The notes under the pieces are model-generated. The model saw nothing but the letters and a program-made list of their open reading frames with translations, had not been told where the DNA came from and did not search any database. Shown here piece by piece: positions 8,868 through 16,873 of a stretch of DNA of 64,000 nucleotides. The translations under genes were made by a program, and so were the position numbers. The DNA is from Deltaproteobacteria bacterium (GTDB taxonomy: Bacteria; Desulfobacterota; Desulfarculia; Desulfarculales; Desulfarculaceae): contig JAHLLK010000001.1 in assembly GCA_020444165.1 (NCBI GenBank), forward strand, positions 1 through 64,000. The letters run 5' to 3'. Numbering within the stretch: position 1 is the first letter of the stretch; each line of letters begins with the position of its first letter.

Positions 8868-8956
8868 AAGTTTTTTGGGGGATGGGGGTGTGGGGGAAGG
8901 GTTTTTTTTCAAAAAAAGGCCCTTCCCCCACATCTTCCTCTTCCTTCAAAAAACTT
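8868..8956. repeat. G-rich stop-codon-linked hairpin repeat, copy 1
   Basis: The outer stem AAGTTTTTTG (8868-8877) pairs with CAAAAAACTT (8947-8956). The inner stem TGTGGGGGAAGGG (8889-8901) pairs with 8920-8932, with a T-run facing an A-run at the tip. It lies between two convergent genes and ends at the base before the glycogen phosphorylase stop codon. It is the first of three related copies (also 16.8 and 60.7 kb). It is probably a 3'-end or transcription-termination element, although a classical U-tract does not follow the stem on either strand. Confidence 0.65.
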
Positions 8957-11443
8957 CTAAAAGTCCAAAGTCCACGGCGCGGCGTGCCAGATGTCCCGGC
9001 AATACTCCCGGATGGCCCGGTCCGAGGAGAACTTGCCCATGCGGGCCACGTTCAGGATGGATTTGCGGGTCCAGCTGGTGGGGTTCTGGAAGGCCTGGTC
9101 CACCCGGTCCTGACAATCGACGTAGGCGCGATAATCGGCCAGCACCAGGAAGGGGTCCTGGGTGAAGAGTTGGCCCACCAGGGGCTGGAAGATCTCTCCG
9201 TTCCCGCCGGAGAACTCGCCCTCGGCAATGGCCTTCAGGGCCTGGGCCAGTTCTGGGTCCTTTTCCGCGAACTCCCAGGGCCGGTAGCCCGCCGCCCGGG
9301 TCTGGGCCACTTCCGGCGCGGTGAGACCGAACAGGAAGAAGTTGTCCTCCCCCACCTCCTGGCGGATCTCGATGTTGGCCCCGTCCAGGGTGCCGATGGT
9401 GAGCGCGCCGTTCAGGGCGAACTTCATGTTGCCGGTGCCGCTGGCCTCCATGCCCGCGGTGGAGATCTGCTCGGAGAGGTCCGCGGCCGGGAAGATGCGC
9501 TGGCCCAATTTCACGCTGTAGTCCGGCACGAAAACCACCTTGAGCTTGCCGCCCACGGCGGGATCGGCGGCCAGGGTCTCGCCCACCGCGTTGATGAGTT
9601 TGATGATGAGCTTGGCCATGAAGTAGCCCGGGGCGGCCTTGCCCCCGAAGATGAACACCCGGGGGGCGCCGATGGCGTCGGGGTTTTGCCGCAGCCGGTG
9701 GTACAGGGTGATGATGTGCAGCACCTTCAGGTGCTGGCGCTTGTACTCGTGAATCCGCTTCACCTGGATGTCGAACATGGCCTCCGGGTCCAGCCCCTGG
9801 CCCGCTTCCGGAGCCAGCACCGCGGCCAGGGTCTGTTTGTTGGAGCGCTTGATGCTCCGCCAGGCAGCCTGGAACTCGGGGTCCTCGGCAAACTCCTCCA
9901 GGCCCCGGAGGCGGTCCAGGTCGGTGATCCAGGCCTCGCCCAGCTTCCCCCGGATCAGCCCGCTGAGGCCGGGGTTGCTCTCCACCAAAAAGCGGCGGGG
10001 GGTCACCCCGTTGGTCTTGTTGCTGAACTTCTGGGGCATCAGCTCGTAGAAATCCCGCAACAACTGGGTGCGCAACAGCTCGGTGTGCAGCTCGGCCACC
10101 CCGTTGATGGCCGAGCTGCCCACGCAGGCCAGGTTGGCCATGCGCACCGCCTTGGGCCCGTGCTCGTCGATCAAGGACACCCGGGACCATTTTTCCGGGT
10201 CATGGGGATAATGCTCCCGCACCTCGTCCAGGAAACGACGGTTGATCTCGAAGATGATCTCCAAATGGCGGGGCAGCACCTCACCGAAAAGCGGCAGGGG
10301 CCAGGTCTCCAGGGCCTCGGGCAACAAGGTGTGGTTGGTGTAGGCCATACATCCCTGGGTCTGTTCCCAGGCGATCTCCCAGGGCAGGAGATGTTCGTCC
10401 ACCAACAGGCGCATCAGTTCGGCCACGGCGATGGACGGGTGGGTGTCGTTGAGCTGGAACACCCACAGCCGGGCCAGGTCCAACAGGGAGTTGCCCAGGC
10501 GCAGGTGCATATTGAGCACGTTCTGCAAGGAGCAGGTGACGAAGAAGTATTGCTGCTCCAGGCGCAGCCGCTTGCCGCTCAGGGCCTCGTCATTGGGGTA
10601 GAGCACCTTGGTCAGGTTCTCGGAAAAGATCTTCTCGTCCACCGCCCCGTAGTAATCGCCCTGGTTGAAGGCGGCGAAGTCAAAGGACTCGGCCGCCTCG
10701 GCCCGCCACAGGCGCAGGGTGAGGCAGTTGTTGGTGTGGTACCCCGAGATGGGGGTGTCCAGGGGCGTGCCCTTGACCACCCGCTCCGGCACCCAGCGCG
10801 CCCGGTAGCGGCCCTCCTGGTCCACGTAGCTCTCGGTGTAGCCCCCGAGCTGCACCAGGAACTCCACCTCGGGCCGGGCGATCTCCCAGGGGTTGCCCAG
10901 GTGGAGCCAGTTGTCGGTCTTCTCCACCTGCCAGCCGTCCTTGATGTCCTGGTGGAAGATGCCGTGCTCGTAACGGATGCCAAAGCCCAGGGCCGGGATG
11001 CCCAGGGTGGCCAGGGAATCCAGGTAGCAGGCGGCCAGGCGGCCCAGGCCGCCGTTGCCCAGGCCTGGCTCCTCCTCCTGGGCCAGGATCACGTCCAAGT
11101 CCAGGTCCAGGGCGGCCAGGGCCTCCCGCATGGGTTCCAACAACTCCATGTTCACCAGGTTGTTGCCCAGGTGCGGGCCCAGGAGGAACTCCGCCGAAAG
11201 GTAGCACACGATCTTGACGTCGGTTTCCAGGTGGGCCCGGAGGGTCCTGATCCAGCGGTTCAGCAGGCGGTCGCGCACCGTGTAGGCCACGGCCATGTAG
11301 TAGTCATTGGGCGTGGCGATCTCGCGGGACTTGCCCTGGATGTAGAACAAGTTGTCCAGCACGGCCCGGCGCAGGGTTTCCGGGCTCCGGCCGGTGCGGT
11401 CGTCCTCCACCACCACGGACGCGTTCTCGTTGCAGGTGGCCAT
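8957..11443 (-). CDS. glgP: Glycogen/starch phosphorylase
   Basis: PLP-dependent phosphorolysis of alpha-1,4-glucan to glucose-1-phosphate in the cytoplasm. The 828 residues match the family. The PLP site motif EASGTGNMKFALNG with its Schiff-base lysine is intact, as are the N-terminal LSAEFLLGPHLGNNL and GNGGLGRLAACYLDS blocks, NDTHPSIAVAELMRLL and RIHEYKRQHLKVL. The ATG follows AGGGGGAAGAT. It is a single-gene unit, convergent with the sensor kinase and ending in the G-rich hairpin repeat. No other glycogen genes are nearby. Confidence 0.97.
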   Translation of the reverse strand: MATCNENASVVVEDDRTGRSPETLRRAVLDNLFYIQGKSREIATPNDYYMAVAYTVRDRLLNRWIRTLRAHLETDVKIVCYLSAEFLLGPHLGNNLVNMELLEPMREALAALDLDLDVILAQEEEPGLGNGGLGRLAACYLDSLATLGIPALGFGIRYEHGIFHQDIKDGWQVEKTDNWLHLGNPWEIARPEVEFLVQLGGYTESYVDQEGRYRARWVPERVVKGTPLDTPISGYHTNNCLTLRLWRAEAAESFDFAAFNQGDYYGAVDEKIFSENLTKVLYPNDEALSGKRLRLEQQYFFVTCSLQNVLNMHLRLGNSLLDLARLWVFQLNDTHPSIAVAELMRLLVDEHLLPWEIAWEQTQGCMAYTNHTLLPEALETWPLPLFGEVLPRHLEIIFEINRRFLDEVREHYPHDPEKWSRVSLIDEHGPKAVRMANLACVGSSAINGVAELHTELLRTQLLRDFYELMPQKFSNKTNGVTPRRFLVESNPGLSGLIRGKLGEAWITDLDRLRGLEEFAEDPEFQAAWRSIKRSNKQTLAAVLAPEAGQGLDPEAMFDIQVKRIHEYKRQHLKVLHIITLYHRLRQNPDAIGAPRVFIFGGKAAPGYFMAKLIIKLINAVGETLAADPAVGGKLKVVFVPDYSVKLGQRIFPAADLSEQISTAGMEASGTGNMKFALNGALTIGTLDGANIEIRQEVGEDNFFLFGLTAPEVAQTRAAGYRPWEFAEKDPELAQALKAIAEGEFSGGNGEIFQPLVGQLFTQDPFLVLADYRAYVDCQDRVDQAFQNPTSWTRKSILNVARMGKFSSDRAIREYCRDIWHAAPWTLDF

Positions 11444-11635
11444 GGGCTATCTTCCCCCTGGATAAACGAGTGGGTGACCCGGCAAGGGAGCCGGGGGATT
11501 CGCCTGGCGCGTCCCCCCCGGAGGCGGGAACCCCGGAGCAGGAAGGTCACGGCGGCGGGAGGAGGGCGCTCTTTTCATGGTGGCAAAGAGGGGGGCGGCC
11601 ACGCAACTGTTTACGCGGGGCGATCGCCACGCAAA

Positions 11636-11665
11636 CGGCGGCTCCCCCCGCAGGGGAAGCCGCCG
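11636..11665 (-). terminator. Terminator-like hairpin after hydrogenase genes
   Basis: CGGCGGCT...CCCC (11636 on) pairs with GGGG...AGCCGCCG ending at 11665, with one C/A mismatch and a small loop. On the minus strand it is followed by a short TTT. It lies 24 bp past the stop of the maturation protease, so it probably ends the hydrogenase transcript. Confidence 0.55.
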
Positions 11666-11689
11666 TGGTTGGCGGGGAAAGGAACGGGG

Positions 11690-12139
11690 TTACGTGAGGT
11701 TGCCGGCCAGGAGCTGCCGCACGGTGTTCAGCACCAGGGGCAGGGCCCGGGCCACGGCCGGCGAGAGGTCCAAGGACCAGTCCAGGCTGGCCGGCTCCAC
11801 CCCCACCACGGTCACCGGCGGGGTGTCCCGCCGGCGGGACAGGGCCAGCACCCGGGGCAGGTCAAAGCCGTGCAGCGAGGCGAGGCTCTCCTTGGCCTGG
11901 CAGTCCTCCAGGGGCAGCACGTACACCTCCCCCGGCGGCCCTCCGGCCTGCATGGCGTCCACCACCACCACCCGCGTGGCCGCTTCCAGATGGGGCAGGG
12001 CGTCCAGGATGGCGGTGCCCGCGTCCAGGTAGGTGACCCCGGGCGGCGCGCCCGCTTGGGCCAGGGCCTGCACCGCGTGTACGCCCACCCCTTCGTCACC
12101 CAACAACAGGTTCCCGATGCCCATCACCAAAGTTGACAT
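11690..12139 (-). CDS. hybD: [NiFe] hydrogenase maturation protease (HyaD/HybD family)
   Basis: Nickel-dependent endopeptidase of 149 residues. It removes the C-terminal tail of the hydrogenase large subunit once the NiFe centre is inserted, which allows folding and export. The N-terminal MGIGNLLLGDEGVGV carries the conserved Asn/Gly and the acidic Ni-binding residue, and VVVVDAMQAGGPPGEVYVLP is the second conserved block. The gene starts 10 bp after the large-subunit stop, so it is the last gene of the hydrogenase operon. Its substrate is almost certainly the adjacent large subunit, whose tail has the expected cleavage site. Confidence 0.93.
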   Translation of the reverse strand: MSTLVMGIGNLLLGDEGVGVHAVQALAQAGAPPGVTYLDAGTAILDALPHLEAATRVVVVDAMQAGGPPGEVYVLPLEDCQAKESLASLHGFDLPRVLALSRRRDTPPVTVVGVEPASLDWSLDLSPAVARALPLVLNTVRQLLAGNLT

Positions 12140-12149
12140 GGCTCTTACC

Positions 12150-13580
12150 TCAGCTCCGGGTGTGCACCACCAAGGGCTTTTTCCCCGGCCGCATCAGGTG
12201 CACCGCGCAGGACAGGCAGGGGTCAAAGGAGTGGATCACCCGTAGCGCCTCCACCGGCCGGTCCGGGTCGGCCACCGGGGTGCCGATGAGGGCGGTCTCC
12301 AGGGGGCCCGGCTGGCCCTGGGCGTCCCGGGGCGAGGCGTTCCAGCAGGTGGGGGTGATGATCTGGTAGGCGGCGATCTGGCCGGCGTTCAGGGTCACCC
12401 AGTGCCCCAGGGCTCCCCGCGGCGCCTCGGTGAGGCCGCTGCCGCTGCCGGTGGCCCGGGAGTTGTAACCGCCGTAGACCCGGCCGTCCTGGGTAAGCTC
12501 GTCCAGCCAGGTCGCCATGGCCTCGGCCACCTTCTGGCACTCTTGGGCCCGGGCCGCGTGGCGGTCCAGCACCGAAAGGCCGTTCTGGTAATCGCCGTTG
12601 ACCCACATGCGGGCCAGGGGCCCCACTTCAAAGGGCTGGTCCTGGTAACGGGGAGACTTGAGCCAGGAGTAGGCGTCGGTCTTGGGGTACTCCGGCGTGG
12701 TGCGGCCGGCCGCGGGAGCCAGCCCGTCGTCCTGGTTCTTGTACCAGGAGTGGGTGAGGTACTCCCGGATGTCCTTTTCCTGGAAGGTGTTGACCCGCTG
12801 GGGATCGTTCTTCACCACATAGCCCGGCATCAGGAGCTTTTCCACTCCCTGGTCGTCCTGCTCGAACACCCCGTAGGCCAAGAGATTGCCCACCCCGGCC
12901 CCGATCTGGAAGTATTCGGGGTAGGCCGCGGCCACTGCCGCCACGTCGGGCAGGTACACCTGGTCGATGAAAGCCCTGAGCTCATTCAACAGGGTCCCGA
13001 AACGCGCGATGCGCTGGGCCGTGGGGGTGGCGGTGAAGCCGCCCGGGATATAGGTGTGGGAGTGCGGCATCTTGCCGCCGAACACCGCGCCCATTTCGTG
13101 GGCCTTGGCCCGGGCCTCCAGGGCCGAGACCAGGTGGGAGCCCACCGCGGTCAGCTCCGCGCTGCTCTTGAGGTCGTGGTCCCAGGCCGGGCTCCAGGGG
13201 GACTGCTGGGGCAAGGTCACGAAATCCGCCGCGGCCAGCACGTAGAAGTGCAGGATGTGCGATTGGAGGAAGTTGGCCCCCAGGGTCAGGTTCCGCAGGA
13301 TGCGGGCGTCCGCCGGCGGGGTGGCGCCCGTGGCCTTTTCGGCGGCCATCACCGCGGCCATGCCGTGGGAAATGGGGCAGACCCCGCAGATGCGCTGGGT
13401 GATCACCGGTGCGTCCTTGGAGTCGCGGCCCTGCAAAACGGTTTCAAAGCCCCGGAACAGGGTCCCGGTGCAACGCGCGTCCACCACCTGCTGTTGGCCC
13501 CCGCTGGAGCCGATCTCCACCTCCACCTTGAGGTGGCCTTCGATGCGGGTGATGGGGTCCATTATGGTCAGAGTAGCCAT
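12150..13580 (-). CDS. [NiFe] hydrogenase large subunit
   Basis: Catalytic subunit of an H2-oxidising or H2-evolving hydrogenase that binds the Ni-Fe(CN)2CO centre. The N-terminal DPITRIEGHL block is followed by RICGVC with ligands C65 and C68. The C-terminal DPCLSC has C455 and C458. The protease site follows His461 in DPCLSCAVH, leaving a 15-residue tail to be cut off. The codon at C455 is TGC, not TGA, so this is a cysteine enzyme, although length (476) and motif context resemble the [NiFeSe] clade. An AGGAG site precedes the ATG. It has no signal peptide of its own and should be carried to the periplasm by the Tat-signal small subunit upstream. Confidence 0.96.
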   Translation of the reverse strand: MATLTIMDPITRIEGHLKVEVEIGSSGGQQQVVDARCTGTLFRGFETVLQGRDSKDAPVITQRICGVCPISHGMAAVMAAEKATGATPPADARILRNLTLGANFLQSHILHFYVLAAADFVTLPQQSPWSPAWDHDLKSSAELTAVGSHLVSALEARAKAHEMGAVFGGKMPHSHTYIPGGFTATPTAQRIARFGTLLNELRAFIDQVYLPDVAAVAAAYPEYFQIGAGVGNLLAYGVFEQDDQGVEKLLMPGYVVKNDPQRVNTFQEKDIREYLTHSWYKNQDDGLAPAAGRTTPEYPKTDAYSWLKSPRYQDQPFEVGPLARMWVNGDYQNGLSVLDRHAARAQECQKVAEAMATWLDELTQDGRVYGGYNSRATGSGSGLTEAPRGALGHWVTLNAGQIAAYQIITPTCWNASPRDAQGQPGPLETALIGTPVADPDRPVEALRVIHSFDPCLSCAVHLMRPGKKPLVVHTRS

Positions 13581-13666
13581 GAGGCGCTCCTATATAGCGG
13601 TATCGTTTTTTTCCGGCCTACCCCCCGGGGGGGCCGGAGAGAGGGCGGGGCCGCCCGGGCTGAACC

Positions 13667-15175
13667 TTAAACGCAGTTCCCCGGGGCGTAGCGAACCGCC
13701 GCCTCCTGTTGCCCGTCATAGGTCTTGGCCCCTACCCGGCAGGGCACCCGGGAGGGATGCTCCAAGACCAAGCTCCACTCGTTCCGGCTGTTGGCCCGGG
13801 CCCCGCCCAGCTTGGCGCCGTCCGCGGCGCGGTAGATGCTGACCTCGGTGCCCCGAAGGGCCTGCCCCCGCACGATGAGGCGGCTCTCCTCGCGCTGCCA
13901 ACGGGCTTCGACGATCTGGAGGTTGGTGGCCGGCAGCCCGGGATCGGGGTTGGGATCGGGGGGGCCTTGCTGGCCGCAGTCGGCCGGCGCGCCCTCCACG
14001 CTGCTCAGGGCCCTCTGGCCGTTGGCGCGGGCTTCCACCGTGCAGGGAGCCTCGGCCAGCCCGGCTTTGCGGAAGGTCCAGCGGCCTTCGCCGTTGGCCT
14101 GGGTGCCGCCCAACTGCACGCCGGTGTTGGCGGCGAAGAGGTACACCCGGGCCCTGCCCGTGGCGGTGCCCCGCAGGTCCAGGAGCTTGTCGCCCGCCTC
14201 CCACACCGCGTGGGTCACGGCCAGCGTTTGGGGAACGGGGTTGGAGCTCTGACCCGAGCCGGGCTTGTAGAACGGCGAGAAGCTGTCCGGGAAACCGGGT
14301 TCGGTGCAGCCGATGCATTGGGCATTGGCCCCCACGCACCAGTTGGCCTGGTTGTTCCAGAGCCGGGTGGGGCAGTCGCCCTGGGTGCGCGGGCCCTTGC
14401 AGCCCAGCTCCTTCAGGCAGAGCCCCTCCTGGCCGTAGTCCTTGGCCTCCTTGCGCTCTTCCCGGGGGCACTTTTCGTGCACGTTGCGGCCTTCGCCCTG
14501 GAACAGGGCGGTGGGCCGGCGGGAACCGTCCACCCGCACGCTGCCGCCGCCCAACAGGGTGGCGATGGTCCAGACGATCCAGTCCGGGTGGGGCGGACAG
14601 CCGGGGATGTGGATGGTGGGCAGCCCGGTGAGTTCGCGCACCGTGGTGATGCCGGTGGGGTTGGGCTGAGCGGCCGGGATGCCGCCAAAGCTGGCGCAGG
14701 TGCCGATGGCCAACACGGCCAGGGCTTGGGGCGCCAGCCGCTGCACCGCTTCCAAGGCGGTCACTTCGTGGGGCGCCCCGCTCTGGTCGGTTTCGGTCCA
14801 CAACAGGCAGGTGTGACCGTCAAAGGCGGTGGGTATGCCGCCGTCCACGGCCAGGATGAAATCACCGGCCGCGGCCTGGGTCAGGCAATCCACGGCCAGG
14901 GAGCCGGCCGCGCCCATGAGGTTGGGGTGGTAGGCCAGATCTATGGTGTAGAGAAGCAGTTCGGCCACGTTTTTCGGTTGAGTGCTGCCGGCCAGGTTGG
15001 CCAGGGAAATGGTGCAGCCGGTGCAGTTGGCGCCGTTCAGCCAAATCACCGTGGGCAGGCCTTCCCCACCGGCGGCCAGAGCTTCCCGCAGCCGCGAAGC
15101 CACCGAGAAATCCAGCCCCAGGGCCAGGGTCGAGCCCAGGGCGTAGTGGAGGAAACTCCTTCTGGTTATGTTCAT
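13667..15175 (-). CDS. [NiFe] hydrogenase small subunit with two C-terminal Ig-like repeats
   Basis: Electron-transfer subunit with an N-terminal Tat signal (TRRSFLHYALG). Predicted proximal cluster ligands are C51, C54, C160 and C193; distal ligands are H233, C236, C253 and C259; medial ligands are C268, C280, C287 and C290. C280 (in NWCVGANAQC) replaces the proline of the usual NWPV motif, so the medial cluster is predicted to be [4Fe-4S] rather than [3Fe-4S]. The hydrogenase core ends near residue 305. Two repeats of about 85 residues follow (318-400 and 420-502, each with an LGG.[QR]AN core and a terminal Cys). They resemble small beta-sandwich (Ig-like) modules and stand where membrane-bound enzymes have a C-terminal helix. 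No cytochrome subunit is adjacent. Confidence 0.93.
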   Translation of the reverse strand: MNITRRSFLHYALGSTLALGLDFSVASRLREALAAGGEGLPTVIWLNGANCTGCTISLANLAGSTQPKNVAELLLYTIDLAYHPNLMGAAGSLAVDCLTQAAAGDFILAVDGGIPTAFDGHTCLLWTETDQSGAPHEVTALEAVQRLAPQALAVLAIGTCASFGGIPAAQPNPTGITTVRELTGLPTIHIPGCPPHPDWIVWTIATLLGGGSVRVDGSRRPTALFQGEGRNVHEKCPREERKEAKDYGQEGLCLKELGCKGPRTQGDCPTRLWNNQANWCVGANAQCIGCTEPGFPDSFSPFYKPGSGQSSNPVPQTLAVTHAVWEAGDKLLDLRGTATGRARVYLFAANTGVQLGGTQANGEGRWTFRKAGLAEAPCTVEARANGQRALSSVEGAPADCGQQGPPDPNPDPGLPATNLQIVEARWQREESRLIVRGQALRGTEVSIYRAADGAKLGGARANSRNEWSLVLEHPSRVPCRVGAKTYDGQQEAAVRYAPGNCV

Positions 15176-15673
15176 GCCTCACTCCATGATTGGATTAGCA
15201 ACGCGACGGCCGGGAGAGTCTCCCGGGCCGCCCTGTCCTCCTTTTACGGCCCGGCGGCCGGGACGGAGGCAACAGGAACGTTTAACGGCAATGGGTATCG
15301 TTAGCTCCGAAGACCATAGCCGGCCCCTAGGATTTAGGCAACAGGGAAATGAAGGTTTTTTCTCGGTTTCAGGTAAAAATTTCGAGTAGTAAGAGATTTT
15401 TCACAGAGTGGGAATAAGCAGGCACGCAGCGGGCACAATCGGCGTTTGGCGTGAAACGCAAACGCCGAAAAATGTAAGGAATATATCAATTATATTGCTG
15501 ATATGTAAGGATATTACGTATGGTTGACAGTGGTTTTTAACGACAACAAATGTCTAAGAATTGGCTACCTGGAAGTGAGATTCTACTCTGGAAGACAATT
15601 TAGTAATATCTACCGTAGTATGAAACGAATAGCTCAAATTGACACGCTTTGCCGCTTGGTTCCGAGTGTGAGC
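15176..15673. other. AT-rich hydrogenase upstream region
   Basis: No gene was found. It is the presumed promoter region of the hydrogenase operon (minus strand). It holds a long hairpin (CGGCGTTT at 15440-15447 with AAACGCCG at 15460-15467, plus an inner GCGT/ACGC and a GAA loop). It also has two TGTAAGGA direct repeats near 15475 and 15508, and a plus-strand TTGACA at 15523. I found no convincing sigma-54 site here. Confidence 0.45.
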
Positions 15674-15704
15674 GCGCCAGGCCGCTCCGGCCTGGCGCAT
15701 TTTT
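15674..15704 (+). terminator. Rho-independent terminator (plus direction)
   Basis: GCGCCAGGCCG (15674-15684) pairs perfectly with 15688-15698 over a CTC loop, followed by ATTTTT. The U-tract is on the plus strand, yet no plus-strand gene precedes it. It may end an unannotated short transcript or act weakly after the minus-strand thioredoxin gene. Confidence 0.6.
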
Positions 15705-15735
15705 CCTGCCGTGAAACATTTCGCGCCAGGCGGCC

Positions 15736-16497
15736 TCAGCCGCTCTTCTCCACCTCGGCCAGCCGCTGGCGGAGAATATCCGCGATAGCCTCCCGCGAGA
15801 GCACCTTGCCCTGGGACACCACCCGGCCATCCACCAGGAGCCCCGGGGTGGTGAAGACCCCCTGGGCCAGGAAGTAGCCCGGGTCGCCCACCTTCTTCAC
15901 CTGGGCCCGGCCGGACAGGCCGGTCAGTTCCAGGGCCTGGTGGGTGTGGTCGTAGAGCTTCTGGCAGTTGGCGCAGCCCGAGCCCAGGACCTCCACGGCC
16001 AAAAGCGGGGCCTCCGCCGCGGCCGGCTCGGGCAGTTGGTCCAGCCAGGCCGCCACCTGGGCCGCGGTGGGTACGCTGCCCTCGTGGCACACCCGGCCGC
16101 CCACCACCAGCACGGGGGTCATCAGCACCCCCACCTCTCGGGCCCGCTCCTGGCAGGGCCGGAGGATCTCGTCCAACTCCGGGGTCCACGGCGCGGCCAC
16201 CGGCGGGCAACAGGCCCCCTCACCGGCCGGAAGCGCGGAGGGCGCCGGGGCCAGCCGGGCCACCCGGCCCCAGTCCAGCTCCAGGCCGGCCCTTTGGGCC
16301 ACCACCTTGGCCGTGGCCGGCTCCAGGCCCAGGCCGGCCGCGAAATCCCGGGCCTCCTGGTCCTGGTAGGCGAGATGCCGCACCCGGTTGGTGCGCTGCC
16401 GGCGGGCCAATTCCTCCTCCACCATTTGCCCCAGATGATGGCAGCGGGGGCAGGGCGGCTCGGTGCCGATCACCCAGATTTCATCCTTGGCGGCCAT
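15736..16497 (-). CDS. Double thioredoxin-fold redox protein
   Basis: The 253-residue protein has two thioredoxin-like halves. The N-terminal part has CPRC (residues 16-19) but then diverges; the middle GVLMTPVLVVGGRVCHEGSVP is a cis-Pro-type strand-turn. The C-terminal part (about 165-245) is a thioredoxin_3 domain with an active-site GCANC and the cis-Pro region FTTPGLLVDGRVVSQGK. These small redox-active-disulfide proteins are common in anaerobes and often lie near permeases or redox enzymes; their substrates are unknown. The ATG has a good AAGGAG site. It is a single gene between the hydrogenase region and a two-component pair, and a redox link with either is only positional. Confidence 0.8.
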   Translation of the reverse strand: MAAKDEIWVIGTEPPCPRCHHLGQMVEEELARRQRTNRVRHLAYQDQEARDFAAGLGLEPATAKVVAQRAGLELDWGRVARLAPAPSALPAGEGACCPPVAAPWTPELDEILRPCQERAREVGVLMTPVLVVGGRVCHEGSVPTAAQVAAWLDQLPEPAAAEAPLLAVEVLGSGCANCQKLYDHTHQALELTGLSGRAQVKKVGDPGYFLAQGVFTTPGLLVDGRVVSQGKVLSREAIADILRQRLAEVEKSG

Positions 16498-16777
16498 GGG
16501 TCGTCTCCTTGATCCGGCCGGGGCGGAACCGCGGCCAGCCTAATCGAGATAATCATATATATGCCATAGTACAATAGCTGGATTCGAAAACACAAGCGGC
16601 CAGGCGGACGGGGGGCGCCTGGCCGTTCCAGGGGGCCGGTCGCCGCCAGCCCCCATGAAATATCCGGGCCAGGAGTGGGTCGGAGTATTCGCGCCACGGC
16701 AGTTTTTAGCGAATTAGCCACTTTGGGCAGAAATCCCGGCACGAAGACGTCTACCGCTCAACCTGATGAATGATGTG
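16498..16777. other. Intergenic region upstream of thioredoxin-fold gene
   Basis: No gene was found. An AT-rich stretch (about 16540-16595) probably holds the minus-strand promoter of the thioredoxin-fold gene; the exact -10 and -35 are not clear. The right-hand part leads into the G-rich hairpin repeat. Confidence 0.4.
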
Positions 16778-16851
16778 AAGTTTTTTGGGGGAAGGTAGAT
16801 GTGGGGGGAAGGGGCCCTTTTTGGAAAAAAAGGGCCCCTTCCCCCCACATC
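16778..16851. repeat. G-rich stop-codon-linked hairpin repeat, copy 2
   Basis: It begins AAGTTTTTTGGGGG as in copy 1. A perfect 25-bp stem (16798-16822 with 16827-16851) has a 4-nt loop. It lies 22 bp past the stop codon of the histidine kinase, in the same orientation to the gene as copies 1 and 3. It probably defines the 3' end of the long minus-strand operon. Confidence 0.65.
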
Positions 16852-16873
16852 TTCCCATTCCTCCAACAGGCTC

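Noticed and set aside
9000..12136. Very long plus-strand frames over glgP and the hydrogenase genes
   Set aside because: They are antisense images of strongly supported minus-strand genes caused by high GC content.
12223..12260. Possible selenocysteine at the hydrogenase active site
   Set aside because: The codon at C455 reads TGC on the minus strand, so the site is cysteine; no recoded TGA is present.
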